Assembly: GCA_016872195.1 (NCBI GenBank)
Contig: VHAT01000022.1
Location: forward strand, 1-32,271
Reading direction: 5' to 3'
DNA from: Sphingomonadales bacterium
GTDB lineage: Bacteria; Bacteroidota; Bacteroidia; Chitinophagales; Chitinophagaceae
DNA: 32,271 bases
Every line of letters begins with the position of its first letter. The first letter of the stretch is position 1. Below the pieces are notes generated by a model. The model saw only the letters and a list, made by a program, of their open reading frames with translations, was not told the DNA's origin and made no database searches. Shown piece after piece: positions 1 to 8,504 of this stretch. The translations under genes were made by a program, and so were the position numbers.

Positions 1-1061
1 TAGATAACACCTCCCATCTGCATTTCGCCTTTTCCACTCTTGACGATCTTACGCTGGTTGGCCACGATACCCACGGCCCATCCCTCTATACGGGCATATC
101 CGCAGACAATGGTTTTTCCATATCCGGTCTTGAAGGGAGAGAAACTGCCTGCGTCTACAATACAGTCAATGATCTCTTGTACGTCGTAAGGCTTTCCGTC
201 TTTTGGAAAAAGTCCATAGATATCGGTGGAGGGTCTGGCAGGGGCAATCGGTTTAATCCGGTCGAAGCCTGCGCTGGACGATTTACCGAGCAAGGACATG
301 GTTTTTTTTATGTGATCGAGACAGGCCTCTTCTGTGGCAAACGTGTAATCGGCCGTACCACTGATGGTGGCATGCATGGCTGCCCCGCCCAAACTTTCGT
401 TATCGATGTCTTCGCCAATGGCCGCTTTTACTAAATAGGATCCGGCTAGAAATACCGAACCGTTTTCCTCTACCATCAGGGTCTCATCACTCATGATGGG
501 TAAGTAGGCCCCTCCGGCAACGCAAGCTCCCATTACGGCGGCAATCTGAGTAATCCCCATACTGCTCATCTTGGCATTGTTGCGGAACACTCTTCCGAAA
601 TGCTCTTTATCGGCGAAGATCTGATCTTGCATGGGCAAATACACCCCCGCGCTATCCACCAAGTAAATAATCGGTAATCGATTCTCGATGGCTATTTCTT
701 GTAGGCGCAGATTTTTTTTTCCGGTTATGGGGAACCAAGCACCCGCCTTAACCGTTTGATCGTTGGCGACGATGATCGCTTGTCGTCCACTGATATATCC
801 TATCCCGGCAACCGTACCGCCAGCAGGACATCCTCCTTGGTCTTGGTAAAGTTCATATCCGGCAAATAAACCCAACTCAATAAAGGAACTATCCTTGTCT
901 ACGAGGTATTCAATTCTTTCTCTGGCTGTTTTTTTACCTTTCGCCTTTTGTTTTTCGATGGCCTTTTTGCCTCCTCCCAACCGAATCTGCGCCGCTCGCT
1001 GCTCACACAAGCTCAATAAGCTGCGCAGATGGTCTTCGTTTTGGTTAAAGGTCAAATCCAT
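1..1061 (-). CDS. acyl-CoA carboxylase carboxyltransferase (beta) subunit, 3' end outside window
   Basis: The reverse-strand frame from the ATG at 1061 stays open to the left edge (353 codons), so the gene is truncated by the window. It reads as the biotin-dependent carboxyltransferase beta subunit of the propionyl/methylcrotonyl-CoA carboxylase type, which moves a carboxyl group from carboxybiotin to an acyl-CoA. Visible family landmarks are GGGKKAIEKQKAKGK followed by TARERIEYL near residues 28-55, CPAGGTVAGIGYISGR, KAGAWFPITGKKNLRLQEIA, IYLVDSAGVYLPMQ and GACVAGGAYLPIMSDE, i.e. the crotonase-fold oxyanion loops. The version with a long GAWFPITGKKNLRLQE stretch is common in Bacteroidota and closer to methylcrotonyl-CoA carboxylase beta than to AccD; the exact substrate cannot be read here. 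The start is one base past the TAA of the upstream DUF2723 gene, so the two are probably co-transcribed and perhaps translationally coupled. Confidence 0.9.
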   Translation of the reverse strand, partial: MDLTFNQNEDHLRSLLSLCEQRAAQIRLGGGKKAIEKQKAKGKKTARERIEYLVDKDSSFIELGLFAGYELYQDQGGCPAGGTVAGIGYISGRQAIIVANDQTVKAGAWFPITGKKNLRLQEIAIENRLPIIYLVDSAGVYLPMQDQIFADKEHFGRVFRNNAKMSSMGITQIAAVMGACVAGGAYLPIMSDETLMVEENGSVFLAGSYLVKAAIGEDIDNESLGGAAMHATISGTADYTFATEEACLDHIKKTMSLLGKSSSAGFDRIKPIAPARPSTDIYGLFPKDGKPYDVQEIIDCIVDAGSFSPFKTGYGKTIVCGYARIEGWAVGIVANQRKIVKSGKGEMQMGGVI

Positions 1062-1062
1062 A

Positions 1063-4000
1063 TTATTTGTATTTGGTCTCTATTTCATTTAGTACCAGCA
1101 GTAGTCGTTCGTTGATGGGCTCCTCAGCACCTTGAAACTGTGGGTAGGCTTTTGGTTTTTTTGCGCTGATGTACTTATAGTATTTTTCTTGTTGCTCCAG
1201 ATCAGTTTTGATAGCCGTTCCAACCTTAGCGGCAAGTTCTTTTATTCCGGCCTTATAGCAGGCCTCCAGATAGATCAGTGCGGTCTGGTTATGGCTATTG
1301 TAACGGCTTACCATCGCGTAGGGTAGAGCAGTAGCTGGGATCTCTTTTTCTATCTTTTCGATCAGGGCCTTGGCCTCCGTCATTTTACCGGCATCGGCTA
1401 AATTACCTGCAGCCTCGGCATAGATCTCTCTGATGTTGAGCATGTGTCGACGATTTTCCTCATCAAAGTACATTCCGTTTATGGAGGCTCCGCCAAAACG
1501 ATACTTCTCCATCAGGTTCGTGTAGATCACCGCCAAATTATTATCCCGAATAGGCGTGCCTCCCAGTCCGTTCGAGCGCATGGCCTGATCGGTTACCCAG
1601 TTCATTTGCGAATAGGCGGGTTTTACGGGAACCAATCGGTAGGCCAGTCCCTCTTTGCGCAAGAAAGGTCCAAACCCAAGTTCACCGTACGGAGAGGTAA
1701 AGTAGATGGGACGTTTCCATTTGTTGGAAGCGATGATATTTAAAATGATCAATTCGTTCTTCATTAGCCCTCTTTCCGGTAGCGCAAATCCAAAATCGGT
1801 AAAGATGCTGTCTTCGGGGTTGGCTGTTCCATTTTGCAATACCGTAGCGCGGTCCACAGGCACTACTACCTTGTTGATCGGTAGCATATTGAGAGCCTCT
1901 CCTCTGCTATTGTCCATCCGCGAGGGATCATCGCTACCGACATAGTTTTTCATAACATCATAGAGGTCATAATAGGCCTCTTGATCGATGCCTTCAATGG
2001 GAGTATAGGAGACAAAGTTCCTGGTGTTACCTTGAATTTTCTCAGGACCCCATAGTACATCGAGTGAATCAGCATCGTTGATCTTGTATCGCAATTGGTT
2101 TATGTACCAATCGATGCCGAGTAAACTATTGTTTATAACCCGCACATCGGTACGAACGCCCTCTACCTCTTGTGCATACCAGAGCGGATAGGTATCGTTA
2201 TCTCCAAATGAGAATATGATGGCATTGGGCGCACAGCTTTCTAGGTAATTGCGCGCCAGGTCAGGTGCGGTCGTTTTTTGACTGCGGTCATGATCGTCCC
2301 AGTTTTGGTTGGCCATTAGGGCGGGTACGGCCAAGCAACAAACCGTCGCCAGGCTAACCAGCAGGTTGTACTTCTTTCCTCCATCTGATATAAGACCAAG
2401 TAATAAACTAAGGGCTCCGCCTATGAAAGCCGTCATACCGGCTGCCGCTAAGGCATTAATGACCGGACCCCAGCCATCGCTGGGAAATGAGCTCATAAAA
2501 GTTATCCAAAATGCTAAGAAGGCAGATAGTCCGATGACAGCCGTTTGGCGTACTACGTCAATTCGCTGCGCAGCGGCCTGCACAAAAGCGATCAGGGCAA
2601 GACCGATCCAAATAGCAAATGCATAGAAAGACCCTACATAGGCATAATCTCGCTCACGAGGCTGATTACCGGGTTGATTTAGATAAAGCACGATAGCAAT
2701 CCCGGTAAAGAAGAACAAAAGGAAACTAACGATCCAGTCTTTTGGTCGTTGAACCGCTTGAAAAACGCAGCCAATCACACCCAATAAGAAGGGAAGTAAA
2801 AAGTAGTAATTAGTCCCGGCATTGGGGCGCATACTGCTGGGTAACTTCGACTGATCGCCCAGCCTTGCATTATCCAGAAAACTGATCCCGGTAACCCAGT
2901 TGCCGTCTCGTACATTACCCATTCCCTGGATATCATTTTGTTTGCCGGCAAAATTCCACATAAAGTAGCGCCAATACATCCAGCTCATTTGATAAGAGAA
3001 GAACCAGTTAATATTGTCTGACAAACGAGGGGCATTGTAGCTTCCATCCTCTGGATTCCGAAGGCCCAACCACTCGGCGTAGAATTGGGCATGATATTGG
3101 TCGTCGCTTGAATCCCAGACGCGCGGAAAGAGTTGTTTGACCCGTGAGCTATAATTATATTCTTTTGATCTTCCTATGGGAATATATCGCTTATCGCCCT
3201 TTACATACTTCATTTCGCTTTTGATAAAGTATGCATCATCTATTAATGCGGCATAGACGCTATCCTTAATTTGTTCAAAGGTTCTTCCGGCGCGTAGCTC
3301 TTCAGATTGATGAATGTTAGAGGCCTCTGTTTGGCTCTTTGCTTTTATTTTATCTATGACGCCTTCTTCTTGAATAGCCAGGTCTTTAGAGGGGTCTGCT
3401 GCAAAATGAGGACCGTATACTAACGGGGCGCTGCCATATTGCTCGCGACTCAAATAATAGACCAGGTTAATAGGATTATCGACATTGTTCATGTCGATGC
3501 CAGGATTGGCATTCGATCTGATCAGTGTCGTAAAGTACAAGCAATAACCCAGCATGATAAAGGCGTAGGACCATAGTGAAAGTTTGAGAATGCGTAGTCC
3601 ACTGGGTTTGAAAAAAGCAATCAACAGCCCTGCAAAGATCAACAGTAAGAGGATGCCTCCAATTTTGAGTCCATCGCCTGGCACCACGATCGAGGGAGTA
3701 AGCAGCAAAAACAAAAAGACCAAGGACCATGCGGCAAACAGGGGCCTGTTAAATTGGGACTCTTTGAACTGTAATCCTACTAAGATTAGCGCAGCCAGGG
3801 CTACAAAGTAAAAAGCAAAGCCATAGAAAAAAGGTTGGCCTAGTTGATTGACGAAAAAGATGTCAAATTCTCCGGCTGCTTTCATGGAGTATTGAATGAC
3901 TCCCACTTGCACAAGGCCGGTTATGGCACAGCCGATCAGAAAGGCCAGGATGGCTCCTGCTACGCTGAACTTGTAACGACGGAAATAGTAGATCATTACG

Positions 4001-4626
4001 ATGGCCGGAATGGTCAGTAGGTTCAGCAAATGCACTCCAATGGACAATCCCATCATGAAAAACAAGAATACGATCCAGCGGTCGGCACGTAACTGCAGTG
4101 AGCGATCGCCACCGGCCCGTTCATCGGCCTGCTCCCACTTGAGCATAGCCCAAAATACCAGGGCGGTAAAAAAAGAGGATAGGGCATATACCTCGCCTTC
4201 CACCGCACTAAACCAAAAAGAATCTGAGAATGTATACGCTAAGGCTCCCACGGCCCCTGCGGCCATGGTGGCGGCAATTTGACCCCCGCTAAGCTCTTCT
4301 CCGGCACCTGCAAATAATTTTCTTCCAAAATGGGTGATGCTCCAAAACAACAGCAAGATCGTTGCTGCACTGGCCAGGGCGCTCATAAAATTTACTGCGC
4401 TGGCCGTGGTCATCGGATTGTCCCCGAACAAAACAATAAAGAATCGTCCCAGCAATACGAATAGCGGCGCTCCCGGGGGGTGAGGTAATTGCAGTCCTTT
4501 GGCACTGGCAATAAACTCGCCGGTATCCCATAAACTGCCACGCGCTTCTCTGGTGAGCACATAGGTAGCCAGGGCTATCAAAAAGATGAGCCAACCGCTG
4601 AGGTTGTTCGCTTTACGAAATGTCAT
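1063..4626 (-). CDS. TMEM260-like (DUF2723, PF11028) membrane glycosyltransferase, 1187 aa
   Basis: Large polytopic membrane protein of the DUF2723 family, now named after human TMEM260, a protein O-mannosyltransferase of the GT-C fold. The N-terminal half (about residues 10-400) has many hydrophobic segments. The first loop holds the acidic pair WDTGEF (D34, E37) and HPPGAPLF (49-56), the usual catalytic-loop signature. A second membrane block lies around 620-800, followed by a long soluble C-terminal region (about 800-1187) whose last 120 residues look helical and TPR-like. Family knowledge suggests O-glycosylation of exported proteins from a lipid-linked sugar; donor and target are unknown here. 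A TATTTTTG -7 box lies 24-31 bases upstream of the ATG, so this is the first gene of its operon. Bacterial members have no settled function, so the activity is inferred. Confidence 0.88.
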   Translation of the reverse strand: MTFRKANNLSGWLIFLIALATYVLTREARGSLWDTGEFIASAKGLQLPHPPGAPLFVLLGRFFIVLFGDNPMTTASAVNFMSALASAATILLLFWSITHFGRKLFAGAGEELSGGQIAATMAAGAVGALAYTFSDSFWFSAVEGEVYALSSFFTALVFWAMLKWEQADERAGGDRSLQLRADRWIVFLFFMMGLSIGVHLLNLLTIPAIVMIYYFRRYKFSVAGAILAFLIGCAITGLVQVGVIQYSMKAAGEFDIFFVNQLGQPFFYGFAFYFVALAALILVGLQFKESQFNRPLFAAWSLVFLFLLLTPSIVVPGDGLKIGGILLLLIFAGLLIAFFKPSGLRILKLSLWSYAFIMLGYCLYFTTLIRSNANPGIDMNNVDNPINLVYYLSREQYGSAPLVYGPHFAADPSKDLAIQEEGVIDKIKAKSQTEASNIHQSEELRAGRTFEQIKDSVYAALIDDAYFIKSEMKYVKGDKRYIPIGRSKEYNYSSRVKQLFPRVWDSSDDQYHAQFYAEWLGLRNPEDGSYNAPRLSDNINWFFSYQMSWMYWRYFMWNFAGKQNDIQGMGNVRDGNWVTGISFLDNARLGDQSKLPSSMRPNAGTNYYFLLPFLLGVIGCVFQAVQRPKDWIVSFLLFFFTGIAIVLYLNQPGNQPRERDYAYVGSFYAFAIWIGLALIAFVQAAAQRIDVVRQTAVIGLSAFLAFWITFMSSFPSDGWGPVINALAAAGMTAFIGGALSLLLGLISDGGKKYNLLVSLATVCCLAVPALMANQNWDDHDRSQKTTAPDLARNYLESCAPNAIIFSFGDNDTYPLWYAQEVEGVRTDVRVINNSLLGIDWYINQLRYKINDADSLDVLWGPEKIQGNTRNFVSYTPIEGIDQEAYYDLYDVMKNYVGSDDPSRMDNSRGEALNMLPINKVVVPVDRATVLQNGTANPEDSIFTDFGFALPERGLMKNELIILNIIASNKWKRPIYFTSPYGELGFGPFLRKEGLAYRLVPVKPAYSQMNWVTDQAMRSNGLGGTPIRDNNLAVIYTNLMEKYRFGGASINGMYFDEENRRHMLNIREIYAEAAGNLADAGKMTEAKALIEKIEKEIPATALPYAMVSRYNSHNQTALIYLEACYKAGIKELAAKVGTAIKTDLEQQEKYYKYISAKKPKAYPQFQGAEEPINERLLLVLNEIETKYK

Positions 4627-4649
4627 GTTTCAGGTGATTTTGCTATAGG

Positions 4650-4657
4650 CAAAAATA
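4650..4657 (-). promoter_or_regulatory. Bacteroidota -7 promoter box for the DUF2723 gene
   Basis: Reverse-strand TATTTTTG matches TAnnTTTG exactly and sits 24 bases upstream of the ATG at 4626. No clear TTTG -33 box is seen. Confidence 0.6.
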
Positions 4658-4711
4658 GGGGATAGCCGGGTAAGTTTTCGTTAAATCGGCCGGGCGTGCC
4701 CTTCGAGATGA

Positions 4712-5521
4712 TTATTGGAAATAAACCCGAACGGTCTGGTAGGCCAGCTGTCCTTGCCGACTCTTTTCTGAGTAGCCCTTCAGTCCAAATAAGCCAGCCG
4801 CATTGCCTTTGTTTATGGCGATCTCCAGATAGCCTGCGCTGTTAAAAAGAGCCAGTTTATCTCCTTCGGCCACATCGGCATAGCTTTCGCTCAATTGATC
4901 GATGGTTTCGTTGCCCCTGAAGACGATCTTGAATCCTCGGCCTTTTCTGTTCTCTTCGAATTGATTGCGGGTAATATTGACGATCACATTTTCGAAACCG
5001 TCAATAAAAATAATTTGTCCCTCTATGTATTGTTGTTCGATCGTAGGGCGTAAATGTTTTTTCTCCGTAATAACGATATCTGGTTTCCCAATGGAGAGAA
5101 TAGGCTCTCCTTTACTCAAGCGGTCTACCACCTGCCCCATAATGCCCGTGACATGCAAAGTGGTTCGAGGGCTGGTGTTTTCGAGGGGGATTCCCATAAC
5201 GATGTCAGGAGTTTCCTCCAGTATCATACTAAGTAGACCGTTATCGGCGCAGATAAAATACTGTTCGTGATGAAAGGCCAGCAATAAATGATCCGGTCGG
5301 GTGCCAAACAAGTCGACCATGATCAAGTGAAATGTGTGGGGTGGAAAGTGACGGATGGCACTTCTGCACACATAGGCTGCTTGGGTATAGTTGAAAGGGG
5401 GAATGTGATGCGAGATGTCGATCAACTGAAAATCGCTGTTCAATTGTAAGAGCTGTGCCTTGATGGCCCCTACCAAGTAGTCGGGACTCCCAATATCTGA
5501 TGTTAGGGTAATCAGGGCCAT
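4712..5521 (-). CDS. SAM hydrolase / SAM hydroxide adenosyltransferase family protein (DUF62)
   Basis: The 269-residue protein starts MALITLTSDIGSPDYLVGA, the N-terminal signature of the DUF62 family (TDFG..D.YVG..KG in relatives), with ISHHIPPFN, VDLFGTRP and CADNGLLS following in family order. The C-terminal half carries the DGFENVIVNITR stretch of the second beta-barrel domain. Characterised family members hydrolyse S-adenosylmethionine to adenosine and methionine; a minority are fluorinases or chlorinases that use a halide. The organism and its length (about 260-280 aa is usual) fit the hydrolase group, but halogenase use is not excluded by eye. The start is two bases past the stop of the SDR gene at 5524, so the two form one transcript. 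No signal peptide is seen; it is cytoplasmic. Confidence 0.88.
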   Translation of the reverse strand: MALITLTSDIGSPDYLVGAIKAQLLQLNSDFQLIDISHHIPPFNYTQAAYVCRSAIRHFPPHTFHLIMVDLFGTRPDHLLLAFHHEQYFICADNGLLSMILEETPDIVMGIPLENTSPRTTLHVTGIMGQVVDRLSKGEPILSIGKPDIVITEKKHLRPTIEQQYIEGQIIFIDGFENVIVNITRNQFEENRKGRGFKIVFRGNETIDQLSESYADVAEGDKLALFNSAGYLEIAINKGNAAGLFGLKGYSEKSRQGQLAYQTVRVYFQ

Positions 5522-5523
5522 GC

Positions 5524-6333
5524 TTATTGGATCAACTTTCCTTTTTTAAAGAAAAAACGATGGACCAGTTTATCGGTCAGTTTTGGAAAAAGTTTATTCA
5601 ACCAAACGGTCCTGATGCCATTGAATGTTAGTATCAGGGTACGCTTGCGTTCCTCAATGGCCTTGACGATGTGGTCGGCACAAGTAGCGGCTGACATCAT
5701 CTTTTCTTCGTCCATGGAGGTTTCTCCGTGGGCCTCTGCTTTTTCATTAAGGGCAGCTTGGCGAATATTCGAGGTAGTAAAGCCCGGGCAGACCCACATA
5801 ACATTAACTCCTTTGTCGAGCATTTCGGTTCGAAGTGATTCCAGCCAGCCTTGTAGTGCGAATTTACTAGCCGAATAGCCCGTACGTCCTGGCAACCCAC
5901 GGTAACCTGCTATTGAAGAAACGCCCACAATGACCCCTTTTTGTTTGATGATCGAATCAAGGGCGTATTTGGTACAGCAGAGGGCTCCATAGAAATTCAC
6001 ATCCATCAGTTTGCGGATCACGTCTATTTCGGCGTCGGCAAACAGGGCGCGCATGGATATACCGGCGTTATTGATCAGGATATCGATCTTTCCGAAAGCG
6101 TGCAAGGTGCTTTCGATAAAATGGCGGCAATCGTTTTCTTTGCTTACATCGGCTACCACAGTTAGCAGGGGAGCACCGGCATTTTGAGTTTGAAGTTGGT
6201 AGAGTTTATCCTGATTGCGGGCACAAGTCGCCACGGTGGCTCCTTTTGCCAACATCGCCTGCACCAGTGCCTTGCCGATCCCATCCGTGCCTCCGGTAAT
6301 GGCTACCACTTTATTGTTGAAGGACTGCTCCAT
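5524..6333 (-). CDS. short-chain dehydrogenase/reductase (SDR) family protein
   Basis: Classical SDR of 269 residues. It shows the Rossmann cofactor motif TGGTDGIG at 13-20, NNAG at 88-91, and the catalytic Ser/Tyr/Lys set at about S140, Y153 and K157 (YSASK). R39 after the second strand (CARNQDKL) suggests NADP(H) preference. The C-terminal part (ILTFNGIRTVWLNKLFPKLTDKLV) is the amphipathic tail seen in membrane-associated DHRS7-like SDRs, so a lipid or sterol-like substrate is possible but not shown. It heads a two-gene operon with the SAM hydrolase-like gene. A -7 box (TAGGTTTG) lies 14-21 bases upstream, leaving a very short leader. Confidence 0.9.
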   Translation of the reverse strand: MEQSFNNKVVAITGGTDGIGKALVQAMLAKGATVATCARNQDKLYQLQTQNAGAPLLTVVADVSKENDCRHFIESTLHAFGKIDILINNAGISMRALFADAEIDVIRKLMDVNFYGALCCTKYALDSIIKQKGVIVGVSSIAGYRGLPGRTGYSASKFALQGWLESLRTEMLDKGVNVMWVCPGFTTSNIRQAALNEKAEAHGETSMDEEKMMSAATCADHIVKAIEERKRTLILTFNGIRTVWLNKLFPKLTDKLVHRFFFKKGKLIQ

Positions 6334-6346
6334 ATCCCAGTTTATA

Positions 6347-6354
6347 CAAACCTA
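6347..6354 (-). promoter_or_regulatory. Bacteroidota -7 promoter box for the SDR operon
   Basis: Reverse-strand TAGGTTTG, an exact TAnnTTTG match, begins 14 bases upstream of the SDR start. The expected leader is only a few bases long. Confidence 0.6.
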
Positions 6355-6399
6355 CTTTAAAAAATGAAGAAAATGGGTTGATAAGTGTATCTAAAAAGT

Positions 6400-6431
6400 T
6401 TTGGTACAAACGAATACGAGACTTATTTTTG
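6400..6431 (+). promoter_or_regulatory. promoter of tRNA-Lys
   Basis: TTTG at 6400-6403 and TATTTTTG at 6424-6431 are separated by 20 bases, a good match to the Bacteroidota -33/-7 arrangement. The tRNA 5' end lies 20 bases further on. Confidence 0.7.
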
Positions 6432-6450
6432 CACTCCCAAAAACGAGGTT

Positions 6451-6523
6451 GATCTCGTAGCTCAGTTGGTAGAGCACAACACTTTTAATGTTGGGGCCCT
6501 GGGTTCGAGTCCCAGCGGGATCA
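6451..6523 (+). tRNA. tRNA-Lys (anticodon TTT)
   Basis: Full cloverleaf: acceptor GATCTCG pairs with CGGGATC at 6516-6522 (one T-G pair), the D arm is GCTC/GAGC, the anticodon stem CAACA/TGTTG encloses loop CTTTTAA with TTT at 6484-6486, and the T arm is CTGGG/CCCAG with TTCGAGT. The discriminator is A6523. CCA is not encoded (next bases CAAA). Confidence 0.97.
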
Positions 6524-6530
6524 CAAAGAA

Positions 6531-6559
6531 GCCGTCTGAAAAGACGGCTTTTCTTTTTT
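6531..6559 (+). terminator. Rho-independent terminator of tRNA-Lys
   Basis: A 7-bp perfect stem GCCGTCT/AGACGGC with loop GAAA is followed directly by TTTTCTTTTTT. Confidence 0.9.
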
Positions 6560-6621
6560 AACCGTTCTTGTAAGAGGAGGAAAAAGAGAGCCCGGTTTGT
6601 AACAAATTGGAATATGGGGCG

Positions 6622-7566
6622 CTATGCCTGCGGGCGCAAGGCGATGCTCATTTTTTGCATTACCTGTTTTTCTGCCATGTCTTTTGCCAGGCAAAGCATG
6701 TTCATAAAGGCCTTTTCGCCAGAAATGCCATGACCGATAATCACAGGTTTAGAAACACCCAGTACGGGGGTACCGCCGTAGTTTTCAAAGTTAAAGCGAC
6801 CAAAGTACGGGGTATCAATTTGCTGATGAGTTGCGATATCAAAGAGGGATTCAGCCATTTTCAGCACTATATTTCCGGTATATCCATCGCAGACCATCAC
6901 ATTGGCCTTGCCAGTCAAGATATCTCTCCCTTCTACATTACCAATAAAGTGGATCAGCTTATTTTCTTTGAGAAGAGGATAGGTGGCCTGCGTTAGGGCA
7001 TTGCCCTTGGTCTCTTCTTCTCCTACGTTTATGAGTCCTACCGTTGGATTTTCGATGCCTAGCATTACGTTGGCATAGACAGATCCCATAATGGCAAACT
7101 GGTTCAGGTGTTCCGGCTTACAGTCGGCATTGAGTCCTACGTCGAGTAGTAAGGCCGTGCCACCATCGATCTTGGGGATAATGGTAGAGATGGTGGGGCG
7201 AATAACCCCTTCGAGCGGTTTGATACTAAAATGTGTTCCCACCAACATGGCGCCCGTGTTACCGGCACTCATAAAGGCAGCTATCTTGCCTTGTGATAAC
7301 CAGCCAAAACCTATGGCAATCGATGATTGTGGTTTTTCTTTAAGCGCGCGGGTAGGATGTTCGTGCATGCCGATTTGATCGGGGGCATGGACTATCGTAA
7401 TATGTTCTAAGGAGACTTGGTCTTGTTGCAGCAGGGGCAATAAGACCGATTCAGCACCAAATAAACAAAGAGGGATCAGCGGGAACCGTTCTTGAAATGC
7501 TTTTACGCCTTTGACGGCCTGAGCGGGGGCATAGTCCCCGCCCATCATATCAATTCCGATCAACAT
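6622..7566 (-). CDS. plsX: phosphate acyltransferase PlsX
   Basis: The 314-residue protein opens MLIGIDMMGGDYAPAQAVKG, the hallmark PlsX N-terminus, and continues with AFMSAGNTGAMLVG, RPTISTIIPKIDGG, LLLDVGLNADCKPEHLNQFA, GLINVGEEETKGN and VMVCDGYTGNIVLKM, all in family order. PlsX converts acyl-ACP to acyl-phosphate, the donor for PlsY in phosphatidic acid synthesis; it is a soluble or peripheral membrane enzyme. It starts three bases after the rpmF stop and is the third gene of the DUF177-rpmF-plsX operon, a widely conserved order. fabH, often next in other phyla, is absent: a convergent tRNA-Lys follows. The length is normal. Confidence 0.97.
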   Translation of the reverse strand: MLIGIDMMGGDYAPAQAVKGVKAFQERFPLIPLCLFGAESVLLPLLQQDQVSLEHITIVHAPDQIGMHEHPTRALKEKPQSSIAIGFGWLSQGKIAAFMSAGNTGAMLVGTHFSIKPLEGVIRPTISTIIPKIDGGTALLLDVGLNADCKPEHLNQFAIMGSVYANVMLGIENPTVGLINVGEEETKGNALTQATYPLLKENKLIHFIGNVEGRDILTGKANVMVCDGYTGNIVLKMAESLFDIATHQQIDTPYFGRFNFENYGGTPVLGVSKPVIIGHGISGEKAFMNMLCLAKDMAEKQVMQKMSIALRPQA

Positions 7567-7569
7567 GAA

Positions 7570-7767
7570 TTACTTGACCTTCAGCGGAGCTTTTTCAGCC
7601 ACCAGCTTTCCCTTGTAATACAGTTTACCTTCACTTACGTGCGCCCGGTGACGCAGATGGGTATCTCCAGTAGTGCCATCGTTGCTAAGGGTAGCGGAAG
7701 TTGCTTTATAGTGCGTGCGGCGTTTGGCACTTCTTTGCTGGCTGTGTCGGCGTTTAGGATTTGGCAT
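7570..7767 (-). CDS. rpmF: 50S ribosomal protein L32
   Basis: A 65-residue basic protein beginning MPNPKRRHSQQRSAKRRTHY, which is diagnostic for L32, with the later segment HLRHRAHVSEGKLYYKGK. It contains no cysteine, so it is the zinc-independent form rather than the four-cysteine zinc-ribbon form. It lies between the DUF177 gene (26-base gap) and plsX (3-base gap). Context and sequence agree fully. Confidence 0.97.
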   Translation of the reverse strand: MPNPKRRHSQQRSAKRRTHYKATSATLSNDGTTGDTHLRHRAHVSEGKLYYKGKLVAEKAPLKVK

Positions 7768-7793
7768 AGTTCAACTTTTGCTTGTCTAAAATA

Positions 7794-8342
7794 TTATGAA
7801 AGGTCTTTGAATTTATCGAGTCCTTTCCAGATCGGATTGTCTTTCTTCTCAGGAGAGGGATCTTCTTCTAATTTTTTAAGCAGCTCGCGCGCGGTTTTAT
7901 TGCAGTGGGGCCCATCCATCTTTTCGAATCGACAAGTCTTTTGCATCGGTAAACTTAGGTTGATGAATTCATAGACCCAGTCTTCGATATTCAAGTGACT
8001 TTCGCCTCGTCCGATATAATAAACGTCGGGATCCTCTTCTTGGTCGTTCATCAATTCGGGTTCCTCTACCATTTTGACCGTAATGGTGAATTCATCCCAA
8101 AGTTCCAGTGGTAGATCGCTGTTACAACGATCACAGGTGACTTCGAGCTTACCACCGATCTCAAAGGTGAGCCGCATAAAACCGCTTTGCTTTTCTAACT
8201 GCAGGTTAACTTTGGCCAGGCAATGGCGAAAATCCTGCTGTTGAAAGGCTGCAAAGAACTTATCGCTGATCTCGTAATGAAACTCGTGCAATCCGGGCTT
8301 TAACCCCACGAACGCTATGTCGTACTCCCGTCGACGGCCCAT
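7794..8342 (-). CDS. YceD/DUF177 family protein (large-subunit rRNA accumulation protein)
   Basis: A 182-residue protein starting MGRRREYDIAFVGLKPGLHE, typical of Bacteroidota DUF177 proteins. A CDRC pair near residue 70 and a later C-x(11)-C pair (CRFEKMDGPHC) could form a metal site. In E. coli and plants DUF177 proteins are linked to 23S rRNA accumulation and are coded next to rpmF, as here. The frame extends 8 codons upstream to a TTG at 8366, but that region overlaps the -7 box at 8364-8371, so transcription must start after it; the ATG at 8342 is therefore chosen. First gene of the DUF177-rpmF-plsX operon, and divergent from the DUF3810 gene. Confidence 0.9.
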   Translation of the reverse strand: MGRRREYDIAFVGLKPGLHEFHYEISDKFFAAFQQQDFRHCLAKVNLQLEKQSGFMRLTFEIGGKLEVTCDRCNSDLPLELWDEFTITVKMVEEPELMNDQEEDPDVYYIGRGESHLNIEDWVYEFINLSLPMQKTCRFEKMDGPHCNKTARELLKKLEEDPSPEKKDNPIWKGLDKFKDLS

Positions 8343-8363
8343 AGAGCAAGTTTTCAGCGTGCG

Positions 8364-8371
8364 CAAAGGTA
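8364..8371 (-). promoter_or_regulatory. -7 promoter box of the DUF177-rpmF-plsX operon
   Basis: Reverse-strand TACCTTTG matches TAnnTTTG and lies 22 bases upstream of the ATG at 8342. It excludes the upstream TTG at 8366 as translation start. Confidence 0.65.
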
Positions 8372-8504
8372 AGGGATTTATCTGAAAATGACCTGATAGA
8401 TATTTCGTTAATTTGCCAAGGCCATCCTCCTTAAATGATTGATTTTGAATAAACTAAACTATCTAGCCCTTCAAGAACGCCTGGCTCGATTCTACAGCAG
8501 ACTT

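Noticed and set aside
4712-5521. Fluorinase or chlorinase (halogenating enzyme)
   Set aside because: The family includes halogenases, but nothing specific to them was seen, and context with an SDR gene fits the common SAM hydrolase-like group.
7492-7974. 160-codon plus-strand open frame across plsX, rpmF and DUF177
   Set aside because: It runs antisense to three certain genes of a conserved operon.
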